Positions 13,801 through 25,800 of a stretch of 64,000 nt of DNA are shown in pieces; within the stretch, counting starts at the first letter, position 1; each line of letters starts with the position of its first letter. The translations under genes were made by a program, and so were the position numbers. Under the pieces are notes generated by a model that made no database searches, had not been told where the DNA came from, and saw only the letters and a list, made by a program, of their open reading frames with translations. The stretch comes from Nemertoderma westbladi (lineage: Eukaryota; Xenacoelomorpha; Nemertodermatida; Nemertodermatidae). The DNA is taken from positions 23,758-87,757 of the forward strand of contig JAUCBJ010005433.1 of assembly GCA_032718475.1 (NCBI GenBank). Direction: 5' to 3'.

Positions 13801-16800
13801 TATCTCCGGGACTGCGATAGTATCCCCGGGCCTGAGATAGTATCTCCGGGCCTGAGATAGTATCTCCGGGCCAGACATAGTATCTCTGGGCCGGACTTAG
13901 TATCTCCGGGCCTGAGAGAGTATCTCCGGGCCAGACATAGTATCTCCGGGCCGGACTTAGTATCTCCGGGCCGGACTTAGTATCTCCGGGCCGGACTTAG
14001 TATCTCCGGGCCGGACTTAGTATCTCCGGGCCGGACTTAGTATCTCAGGGCCTGAGATAGTATCTCCGGGCCTGAGATAGTATCTCCGGGACAGACTTAG
14101 TATCTCCGGGCCTGAGATAGTATCTCCGGGCCGGACTTAGTATCTCCGGGCCGGACTTAAAAAAAAGGGGAAACCCATGTCCCTATTGTAGGTTATTTCT
14201 ATTTTTGCTTGCAGTTTAGTATAGATAGCACATTCGGGTGATTAATGAGGAGATATTTGAAACATTCCTTAAATGTATGCAATCGGCAATAACGACGATA
14301 ATGAATGGTGCGGGGGGGATGGTGGACTAATATTGTGAAAGGAGTGCAGATGATGTTATTGCGGGATGTGAAGCGGTATATCTCCGCTTCCCATTGTAAT
14401 ATAAAAATCGTTTAAATATATTATCAATCAAGTAGCCTGATAAACTGCAGTACCGGTGGCACTGCAGGAGAGTCAGACAGTAACAGACAAAAAGTGGTAC
14501 CTGTACAGCGGTACGGCAGGAGAGCACAGACAAGTCGAAACTGAAAGTATATTGGTCAAATATATAAAGTTTTATCGGTATTTAGTTTTTCGTTCGAAGT
14601 TAAGTAGCCAACCACTACAGATACAGTGTTACAGCCACTTACAGGGTTGATATAATCATATGATAAGAGGGTCTCCCAACAACTAGTTTAAAATATCAAA
14701 TTATAGGAATATTGACTGTGTGTCGGTCTGTCTGAGTTACATATTAACGGACAGATAGAAAGACTGTCAGACATCGATAACTAATAAAGATGTCGTTGCC
14801 GTTTTCGTTCAATTATACTCTAGTTGAAATAAAAAAAATTCGAAAATTTTAAAAAGTAGCGCTACCCCACCCCCTTCCATATATACTACAGTACTATACC
14901 ACTATAAAAGATTTTTGTAACAAAACTTAAAACTTCAGGCACTATCAAATGCGCTATAACAACTGATGAAAGGCTGATTTTAAAAAGGGATAATATCAAT
15001 AAACACATTAAAATAGGACATGGGGTTTTATAGGTTAGGGCCCCACGGGCCAGGATAAGTTATCAGGTCTCTACTATATGGTGTCCTTGTCTCTTCTACA
15101 TAAAATAGCAAAATTGTGTTTAATTCTACTAACCCAACCAAGTTACCCCAAGGAAAACTGCACAACAACTATTCACTAAATACAGGTATCGGTAAGCATT
15201 ATAGTGTAAATTAAGAAAATATAATGACTTTTTTGTCCGCCGATCCCGATATGGTACAAATTATAAGTTTAATGAAATACGCAGATGTCATAGAAGCACC
15301 GAGTACTAACCGGCGCAAGGGGCGCTAAAGGCGTTTCTGGTCAAATGGTCATAGCAGTCAAATGGTGGAATTGGTATAGTTTTCGTTGCATTATTACTCT
15401 CATTTCCCCAACTGGTTAACAACATCGTTAATTGCCTTGGTTAGAAAAAGCAGTCTTTGTAACCTGCTCTTTTCCCTTATTATGGTTTGTCAGTGGTGGT
15501 TTTCTTTCTTACGTCTGTTTGACCCTACGACTCACATTTCGACCCTTTGATTCGTTCGACCGTTTGACCCGAAATTCGCCCAGGTACTGTAGGTAGCTAG
15601 AGGGGAAAAGTCCACCGGTCCATAACGTCCGCCCTATTTTATTGTTTATTGGTGAATAGCACCAACACCCCTCTATGTCGCGGTGGTCAAACATTAAAAA
15701 AGCATTGAAAGTTAACTCAAGGACAAACGGTTAATAACAGTTTTACTGTATACTGTAATTATATCTTTATCGTTGAGTCGGGGATTGTCACGCTCTCGGT
15801 AAAGTCTGTACAAAGTGTAATTACGTTTTATATTGGTTTTAGGTTAGCGTAGTGTAATATTGTATTTGTAACCAAGTAACATAAAGGACCCCCTTGGAAA
15901 TAAGCTGCAAAGATTTAGGGGTAATCCTATATGTTATGTTGGACAATATTTTGTATCTGGTGTATCTGTTATTGTTTACATAATGTTTATCTAACGAGTA
16001 TTAAAATTCAATGTACGAGGACAATGTGAAAACAAATTTAATTAAAAAGTAAAACAGTTGACGATGAAAGAGGTTAGCAGGAAACCTTAGAGAGATTAAC
16101 ATTGGTAAAGCCAGGGTTGCCATAGTAAGCGTTGCCAACAGTCATACACCGTTGCGAGGGAATCACTCCGAAAGTAGGCAAGGTAACAAACCCCGGGTCA
16201 GATTCGTACAGGAATCCTAGGTTGCTATGGTTACAGGGTGAAGCTCCCACTAAAATAAATTAAACGGGTTTAAAAGAAATGATTAATTAAGCTAAACGGA
16301 GACAACCCCGTTTCTAAAATACTTTAGGTATTCTAGAAACGGGAATGAAGGTTCCCAACTTCCTTGCGAATAAGAATTACAAATAATTATTACACATTTC
16401 ATGATTTTCTCGGTTCCCTAGCGAGAAGACGCATTGAACGTATTAAAATATCTGAAATTATTATTAACTGAATTTATAAATTTAAATTAATTGATACACT
16501 GCGGGTTAAGCTGATGTTAAAAGCATGTTGCAGTGCAGCGCTGGGTGTAAATATTTAGTAAATAATCAATATAGGCAATATTATATAAATATACCCGACA
16601 GCCCGATAAATAAACCGCTATATTTGCACTGCATAAAATATATTCACCTAAAAAACAAATAGATCATAGAACTTCTATGTAATCATCGTTAATATTTAGC
16701 TTGTCCTGCAGGAAATCAACAAGGTCGTCGGCAATATCGCCTTGGATAGTCACTTCGTCGTCGTTAGTAACAGATGAAGAGGCTGCGAAACGCTTACTAA

Positions 16801-19800
16801 ACAACCTGGTGGCGTCCTTAAGGTTCACCTCGTGGCTCTTTAAACCGGTAACTATGGTAACGTTTTTCTTTTTTCCCCGTTGTTCGGTGTGTATCTTGAC
16901 GGGGTTTGGATCGGATTTATCTTTTCCGCGTTTTTTCTGGCCCTTCCCGCCGCGTTTCTGCCGCTTCTTCTCATCCTCCGGTTCCGCGGCTCCCGACTCC
17001 ACCGCCGCTGCGTACTCTTCTGGTAGATGTTTTTCCCGCCACTCGAGGCACTTCTCGAAGCGACCGGAGAACTCGCAGTACTCCAGCGGGAGCGAACACT
17101 CCCCGCAGTACGCGACGCGCAGCGGGTATGAAACTCTGGCGACGGAATCATCGTCGGTTCCCGGACCAACTGGATCGCTCGTCTCCGCGTCCACGGTCCG
17201 AGGTAATTCATCTCCCGATGACGTCATAAGTATTGTTGGTATTAGCGCAAACACTACAGCACTGGTCTCGGGTGTCGATAAATCAATCAAATGGCAATCC
17301 ACCAATGCGGAAATAATCAAGGTTATATAGCTTGGTTTTATAATTTAGATTAGGGTTTGGGGTCCCTGCCTACCATCTGACAATTCACCCCGTGCCTAGG
17401 CTAGAGGATGGTAGAGCATAACTCATGTTACCTGTCAGCCTGTGTTTGTGTGTAATAATAATTAGGGCCTAGCTGCCTAGGTAATTGTGGAATGCGATTT
17501 GCAGATTTGCACTGCGCCAAAGCCTGACAGCTGGGGCAATGGGCAATCCCATCTCGAGAATTAATAGGCCTACACTAATAATTAAGCAAGGGAAAGCAGA
17601 AAAAATCATGTTCGATGTTACTACAACAGTACAATGGCTTGTTATTTTAAACAAAACAATAAATGAGAGTTAAGATATAGGCCTACTGTTCAGCTGTTAT
17701 ACCAACCAGTATACATACCGGTGGCGGTGGGGAGGCACTACTGCATAATCCTGTAATCGGTGTTATTTAGTTACTTGGGCGAGTCGCTTTTCCCTTGAGA
17801 GATTTAAACTTTGATAGGGTCAAGAACGAATCCCCCTATCTCAGTATCTGCTACCTCTACTTATGCTGGTATGCCTAAGTTCAGATATCATTGAGAAATA
17901 CGAAATCCTGAAAAAATACACTGTACAGCAAAAATTAAATTTCAAAATTACCGCCATATAAGTTGTTATTCTCCAGTGCAATTACAATATGTTTTGTATA
18001 CTGTATAGTCGAACAGTTTATCGTTTTGATTAGAATAATAGTATGCCACTGAAACGTGTTCCTTTTCCTTTTTCCATAATGGATAAATTAACAGCAATTA
18101 ATGATTCTCCCAGATGTAAGGTTCCCGATGGATGAATTTTTATTGCGTCCAGCCCCCCCCCCCCCCCCCTATCTAACCAGTGGATGCAAACGTTTTTTTC
18201 CCTATAAGTTTTTTTTGATAAAATGTTTTTTGGTAACATTCCAATATTCTGACGTGGGGGGGGGGGGGGGGGGGGGTGTAATTACCCGCACTACACCCCC
18301 CTTGGGTACGTCCCTGCCCCCCGTCCCCACGATGTATCCTATCGTTTTGAAGCAGTAGTCCATAAAAACAAAATTTTGTTTCTACAGGAAGGAAATGAAT
18401 TACTTTAGTTATGTAAAGATAATTTAGATTTAATTCACTTCCTAACGTTAACAAATGTTGGGTTTAAATCATAGATGAAATGAAAGGAGCAGATTGAAAT
18501 AACAGCAAATGAGAATTATGGCGAGAGAAAAAAGGACATTCACTAATAAACCACATTAATTACTGTCTGCGCGGCGCAGAGGCGCTATGTTAGTGCAAAT
18601 CACCAAGTTTAGCTTAAAAAGGAAACATTGTCATACGAAGGGAAAAACTAAATACCACCACCAAAGAATAATTCATGTACCTTAGATCCATGGGCTCGGA
18701 TTCCTGGTATAGGGGAATTCACCAGCATTTCCAAAAGAAACTTTGTTGCGATAACAACCCCAAAAGATGGGAAGCAGACAAATCCCGAATGGTAGTCGTT
18801 AATATATGCCAAGTCTGACGGTTCACTGGCCGACATGCCGACTGCAATGAGGGTAAAGTTTCACTTTGGATGTACCGGTAACGGCGGTAGGCATTCATAG
18901 GCCTACTCTAAGATAAATGCCCCGCGATATTGGTCTATAATGCCATAGAATTGTAATCAAAAGGCAACATCATCACACTAAAAACGCATTTAGTGTACAT
19001 TTTTTATTCATTGTTAAATTAACGTAAGTAATACTAACTGTAAATATAGGCCTACGTATTAGTTGCCTTCTGTGAGAGTAACGTAGACTACTGTAGGATT
19101 AATATATTTACTGAATTAGATCTATACTTACAGTTTGTAAGTGCAGTTTGTATTTTTGCAACAGTGGAAACATAATGCCGTCCTTCTACTTACCACTAAG
19201 GGCATATAGAATAACGTCGCGGTCATCGAAAGTGAATTCGTTGGAGTCGATCTTATGGGCCATGGCGAGAGCGACGTCAATGGGACCATCTCCGGCAGCT
19301 GTGAACGACTCAGTAGGTTGCCTTGGCAACTGATCAACCTTAGTGGCCGTGGTCGGTGACTGAGTTCGAATATTCTCGGCTACAGTTGTATAACTGGGGT
19401 TCTGTATTCTGGACATGTAATCCACCATAAAGTCTATTAACCAATAGGACATATTCATAAATAATAAAAGTTGTATATAACAGACCGTTAACTGAATAAT
19501 TGGAAGATTTGTGTTTGTTAAATCAAATACTAGGCAACCCGCCAAACGCCATAGCATTTTTGACGTTTTCTTTTGAAAAACATGCGGAATGCCTCCAAAA
19601 ATTCACCTTTGTTATTTTTAAACGGCTTTAACTAACTTTTTTAATAATTTCCATAGAAATGAACAAATTAATAGTAAATATATCATGTGCAGTAGTTTGA
19701 CTATGGTTACAGTTACCTTTAATTATATGGTATACGAAAATGGGATAGGCGGATAGAGTCCCATATCAAAACAATTGGAACTATTTGTCAATTAGACAGA

Positions 19801-22800
19801 CAAACGCCAACGAAGTGCACGGACAGTACCAACCTGACATAGAGGAATAGTAAACGGGACGAGAGAAGTCGGTAATATTCGGCCACCGATCTCTAACCGA
19901 CTCAATAGATCCTGCAGTACCGGACTGGTGGAACATAGCGCCTCCTGCGTGTTGCCAACGAACTGAAACAACAATGAATTGAAACTACGTTACACAATAA
20001 TTGAATAATATCACAATAAAACAAAAACGTTAGTGTGTGGAGTATGTCTAGCCTACACATTAATTAATTGTCAGTATTAATAATTATAAGTATCTTTTAC
20101 TACTGCGCTGTACTTTGTCAGAAGTAAACGTTTAAATGTAAAACATTTAAACTAAAAGTGGGCAGTCCTGATCTAGGTTTAACTTAAAAACCTAGACCGC
20201 CCTCTCCTATAGTTTAACTTACCTTGAGCCGCCCTCTCCTATAGTTTAACTTACCTGAGCCGCCCTCTCCTATAGTTTAACTTACCTTGAGCCGCCCTCT
20301 CCTATAGTTTAACTTACCTTGAGCCGCCCTCTCCTATAGTTTAACTTACCTGAGCCGCCCTCTCCTATAGTTTAACTTACCTTGAGCCGCCCTCTCCTAT
20401 AGTTTAACTTACCTTGAGCCGCCCTCTCCTATAGTTCAACTTACCTTGAGCCGCCCTCTCCTATAGTTTAACTTACCTGAGCCGCCCTCTCCTATAGTTT
20501 AACTTACCTAGAGCCGCCCTCTCCTATAGTTTAACTTACCTAGAGCCGCCCTCTCCTATAGTTTAACTTACCTTGAGCCGCCCTCTCCTATATTTAACTT
20601 ACCTTGAGCCGCCCTCTCCTATAGTTTAACTTACCTGAGCCGCCCTCTCCTAATAGTTTAACTTCCCTGAGCCGCCCTCTCCTATAGTTTAACTTACCTG
20701 AGCCGCCCTCTCCTATAGTTTAACTTACCCGAGCCGCCTTCTCCTATAGTTTAACTTACCTTGAGCCGCCCTCTCCTATAGTTTAACTTACCTTGAGCCG
20801 CCCTCTCCTATAGTTCAACTTACCTGAGCCGCCCTCTCCTAATAGTTTAACTTCCCTGAGCCGCCCTCTCCTATAGTTTAACTTACCTGAGCCGCCCTCT
20901 CCTATAGTTTAACTTACCCGAGCCGCCTTCTCCTATAGTTTAACTTACCTTGAGCCGCCCTCTCCTATAGTTTAACTTACCTTGAGCCGCCCTCTCCTAT
21001 AGTTCAACTTACCTGAGCCGCCCTCTCCTATAGTTTAACTTACCTTGAGCCGCCCTCTCCTATAGTTCAACTTACCTGAGCCGCCCTCTCCTATAGTTTA
21101 ACTTACCTTGAGCCTCCCTCTCCTAATAGTTTAACTTACCTGAGCCGCCCTCTCCTATAGTTTAACTTACCTGAGCCGCCCTCTCCTAATAGTTTAACTT
21201 CCCTGAGCCGCCCTCTCCTATAGTTTAACTTACCTGAGCCGCCCTCTCCTATAGTTTAACTTACCCGAGCCGCCTTCTCCTATAGTTTAACTTACCTTGA
21301 GCCGCCTTCTCCTATAGTTTAACTTACCTTGAGCCGCCCTCTCCTATAGTTTAACTTACCTTGAGCCGCCCTCTCCTATAGTTTAACTTACCTGAGCCGC
21401 CCTCTCCTAATAGTTTAACTTCCCTGAGCCGCCCTCTCCTATAGTTTAACTTACCTGAGCCGCCCTCTCCTATAGTTTAACTTACCTTGAGCCGCCCTCT
21501 CCTATAGTTTAACTTACCTTGAGCCGCCCTCTCCTATAGTTTAACTTACCTTGAGCCGCCCTCTCCTATAGTTTAACTTACCTAGAGCAGCCCTCTCCTA
21601 TAGTTTAACTTACCTGAGCCGCCCTCTCCTATAGTTCAACTTACCTTGAGCCGCCCTCTCCTATAGTTTAACTTACCTAGAGCAGCCCTCTCCTATAGTT
21701 TAACTTACCTGAGCCGCCCTCTCCTATAGTTTAACTTACCTTGAGCCGCCCTCTCCTATAGTTTAACTTACCTAGAGCCGCCCTCTCCTATAGTTTAACT
21801 TACCCGAGCCGCCCTCTCCTATAGTTTAACTTACCTTGAGCCGCCCTCTCCTATAGTTTAACTTACCTAGAGCCGCCCTCTCCTATAGTTCAACTTACCT
21901 TGAGCCGCCCTCTCCTATAGTTTAACTTACCTTGAGCCGCCCTCTCCTATAGTTCAACTTACCTTGAGCCGCCCTCTCCTATAGTTTAACTTACCTTGAG
22001 CCGCCCTCTCCTATAGTTTAACTTACCTAGAGCCGCCCTCTCCTATAGTTTAACTTACCTGAGCCGCCCTCTCCTATAGTTTAACTTACCTTGAGCCGCC
22101 CTCTCCTATAGTTTAACTTACCTGAGCCGCCCTCTCCTATAGTTTAACTTACCTGAGCCGCCCTCTCCTATAGTTCAACTTACCTTGAGCCGCCCTCTCC
22201 TATAGTTTAACTTACCTGAGCCGCCCTCTCCTATAGTTTAACTTACCTAGAGCCGCCCTCTCCTAATAGTTTAACTTACCTTGAGCCCCCTCTCCTATAG
22301 TTTAACTTACCTGAGCCGCCCTCTCCTATAGTTTAACTTACCTTGAGCCGCCCTCTCCTATAGTTTAACTTACCTAGAGCAGCCCTCTCCTATAGTTTAA
22401 CTTACCTGAGCCGCCCTCTCCTATAGTTCAACTTACCTTGAGCCGCCCTCTCCTATAGTTTAACTTACCTGAGCCGCCCTCTCCTATAGTTTAACTTACC
22501 TAGAGCCGCCCTCTCCTATAGTTTAACTTACCTTGAGCCGCCCTCTCCTATAGTTTAACTTACCTTGAGCCGCCCTCTCCTATAGTTTAACTTACCTTGA
22601 GCCGCCCTCTCCTATAGTTTAACTTACCTGAGCCGCCCTCTCCTATAGTTTAACTTACCTTGAGCCGCCCTCTCCTATAGTTTAACTTACCTTGAGCCGC
22701 CCTCTCCTATAGTTTAACTTACCCGAGCCGCCTTCTCCTATAGTTTAACTTACCTAGAGCCGCCCTCTCCTATAGTTTAACTTACCTGAGCCGCCCTCTC

Positions 22801-25800
22801 CTATAGTTTAACTTACCTTGAGCCGCCCTCTCCTATAGTTTAACTTACCTTGAGCCGCCCTCTCCTATAGTTTAACTTACCTGAGCCGCCCTCTCCTATA
22901 GTTCAACTTACCTTGAGCCGCCCTCTCCTATAGTTTAACTTACCTTGAGCCGCCCTCTCCTAATAGTTTAACTTACCTTGAGCCCCCTCTCCTATAGTTT
23001 AACTTACCTTGAGCCGCCCTCTCCTATAGTTTAACTTACCTTGAGCCGCCCTCTCCTATAGTTTAACTTACCTTGAGCCGCCCTCTCCTAATAGTTTAAC
23101 TTACCTTGAGCCCCCTCTCCTATAGTTTAACTTACCTTGAGCCCCCTCTCCTATAGTTTAACTTACCTTGAGCCGCCCTCTCCTATAGTTTAACTTACCT
23201 TGAGCCGCCCTCTCCTAATAGTTTAACTTACCTTGAGCCCCCTCTCCTATAGTTTAACTTACCTTGAGCCGCCCTCTCCTATAGTTTAACTTACCTTGAG
23301 CCGCCCTCTCCTATAGTTTAACTTACCTGAGCCGCCCTCTCCTATAGTTTAACTTACCTTGAGCCGCCCTCTCCTAATAGTTTAACTTACCTTGAGCCGC
23401 CCTCTCCTATAGTTTAACTTACCTAGAGCCGCCCTCTCCTATAGTTTAACTTACCTGAGCCGCCCTCTCCTATAGTTTAACTTACCTTGAGCCGCCCTCT
23501 CCTATAGTTTAACTTACCTTGAGCCGCCCTCTCCTATAGTTTAACTTACCTTGAGCCGCCCTCTCCTATAGTTTAACTTACCTTGAGCCGCCCTCTCCTA
23601 TAGTTTAACTTACCTTGAGCCGCCCTCTCCTATAGTTTAACTTACCTTGAGCCGCCCTCTCCTATAGTTTAACTTACCTTGAGCCGCCCTCTCCTATAGT
23701 TTAACTTACCTTGAGCCGCCCTCTCCTATAGTTTAACTTACCTTGAGCCGCCCTCTCCTATAGTTTAACTTACCTTGAGCCGCCCTCTCCTATAGTTTAA
23801 CTTACCTTGAGCCGCCCTCTCCTATAGTTTAACTTACCTTGAGCCGCCCTCTCCTATAGTTTAACTTACCTTGAGCCGCCCTCTCCTATAGTTTAACTTA
23901 CCTTGAGCCGCCCTCTCCTATAGTTTAACTTACCTTGAGCCGCCCTCTCCTATAGTTTAACTTACCTTGAGCCGCCCTCTCCTAATAGTTTAACTTACCT
24001 TGAGCCCCCTCTCCTATAGTTTAACTTACCTTGAGCCGCCCTCTCCTATAGTTTAACTTACCTTGAGCCGCCCTCTCCTAATAGTTTAACTTACCTTGAG
24101 CCGCCCTCTCCTATAGTTTAACTTACCTTGAGCCGCCCTCTCCTATAGTTTAACTTACCTTGAGCCGCCCTCTCCTATAGTTTAACTTACCTGAGCCGCC
24201 CTCTCCTATAGTTTAACTTACCTTGAGCCGCCCTCTCCTATAGTTTAACTTACCTTGAGCCGCCCTCTCCTATAGTTTAACTTACCTTGAGCCGCCCTCT
24301 CCTATAGTTTAACTTACCTTGAGCCGCCCTCTCCTAATAGTTTAACTTACCTTGAGCCCCCTCTCCTATAGTTTAACTTACCTTGAGCCGCCCTCTCCTA
24401 TAGTTTAACTTACCTTGAGCCGCCCTCTCCTAATAGTTTAACTTACCTTGAGCCGCCCTCTCCTATAGTTTAACTTACCTTGAGCCGCCCTCTCCTATAG
24501 TTTAACTTACCTTGAGCCGCCCTCTCCTATAGTTTAACTTACCTGAGCCGCCCTCTCCTATAGTTTAACTTACCTTGAGCCGCCCTCTCCTATAGTTTAA
24601 CTTACCTTGAGCCGCCCTCTCCTATAGTTTAACTTACCTTGAGCCGCCCTCTCCTATAGTTTAACTTACCTTGAGCCGCCCTCTCCTATAGTTTAACTTA
24701 CCTTGAGCCGCCCTCTCCTATAGTTTAACTTACCTGAGCCGCCCTCTCCTATAGTTTAACTTACCTTGAGCCCCCTCTCCTATAGTTTAACTTACCTTGA
24801 GCCGCCCTCTCCTATAGTTTAACTTACCTTGAGCCGCCCTCTCCTAATAGTTTAACTTACCTTGAGCCGCCCTCTCCTATAGTTTAACTTACCTTGAGCC
24901 GCCCTCTCCTATAGTTTAACTTACCTTGAGCCGCCCTCTCCTATAGTTTAACTTACCTGAGCCGCCCTCTCCTATAGTTTAACTTACTTTGAGCCGCCCT
25001 CTCCTTTAGTTTAACTTACCTAGAGCCGCCCTCTCCTATAGTTTAACTTACCTTGAGCCGCCCTCTCCTATAGTTTAACTTACCTTGAGCCGCCCTCTCC
25101 TATAGTTTAACTTACCTAGAGCAGCCCTCTCCTATAGTTTAACTTACCTGAGCCGCCCTCTCCTATAGTTCAACTTACCTTGAGCCGCCCTCTCCTATAG
25201 TTTAACTTACCTAGAGCAGCCCTCTCCTATAGTTTAACTTACCTGAGCCGCCCTCTCCTATAGTTTAACTTACCTTGAGCCGCCCTCTCCTATAGTTCAA
25301 CTTACCTTGAGCCGCCCTCTCCTATAGTTTAACTTACCTAGAGCAGCCCTCTCCTATAGTTTAACTTACCTTGAGCCGCCCTCTCCTATAGTTTAACTTA
25401 CCTTGAGCCGCCCTCTCCTATAGTTTAACTTACCTTGAGCCGCCCTCTCCTATAGTTTAACTTACCTAGAGCCGCCCTCTCCTATAGTTTAACTTACCTT
25501 GAGCCGCCCTCTCCTATAGTTTAACTTACCTTGAGCCGCCCTCTCCTATAGTTTAACTTACCTTGAGCCGCCCTCTCCTATAGTTTAACTTACCTGAGCC
25601 GCCCTCTCCTATAGTTTAACTTACCTTGAGCCTCCCTCTCCTAATAGTTTAACTTACCTTGAGCCGCCCTCTCCTATAGTTTAACTTACCTTGAGCCGCC
25701 CTCTCCTATAGTTTAACTTACCTAGAGCCGCCCTCTCCTATAGTTTAACTTACCTTGAGCCGCCCTCTCCTATAGTTTAACTTACCTTGAGCCGCCCTCT

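Larger units (their letters stand above)
10604..14184 (+). mobile_element. IS3EU-like DNA transposon, degenerate, with a large subterminal satellite
   Basis: The left end TAC + GGAGCCCCTAAAGGGACATG matches, inverted, the AGGGACATGGGTTTCCCC of the right end (14164-14184). The outermost bases of the right end are missing. Inside are a broken DDE/integrase-type transposase (10949-12395) and 90 copies of a 20-bp unit (12361-14160). Two or three related units also sit just inside the left end (about 10648-10690). The same TIR bounds the element at 46124-47074, where a 6-bp target duplication is seen. Termini starting TAC and a 6-bp duplication fit what I recall of the IS3EU superfamily. It is inserted in the intron between HSD17B4 exons 9 and 8. 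Confidence 0.7.

Noticed and set aside
16701-17330. 209-codon plus-strand frame
   Set aside because: Shadow of DENR on the opposite strand. Its composition is low-complexity and it has no recognisable domain.
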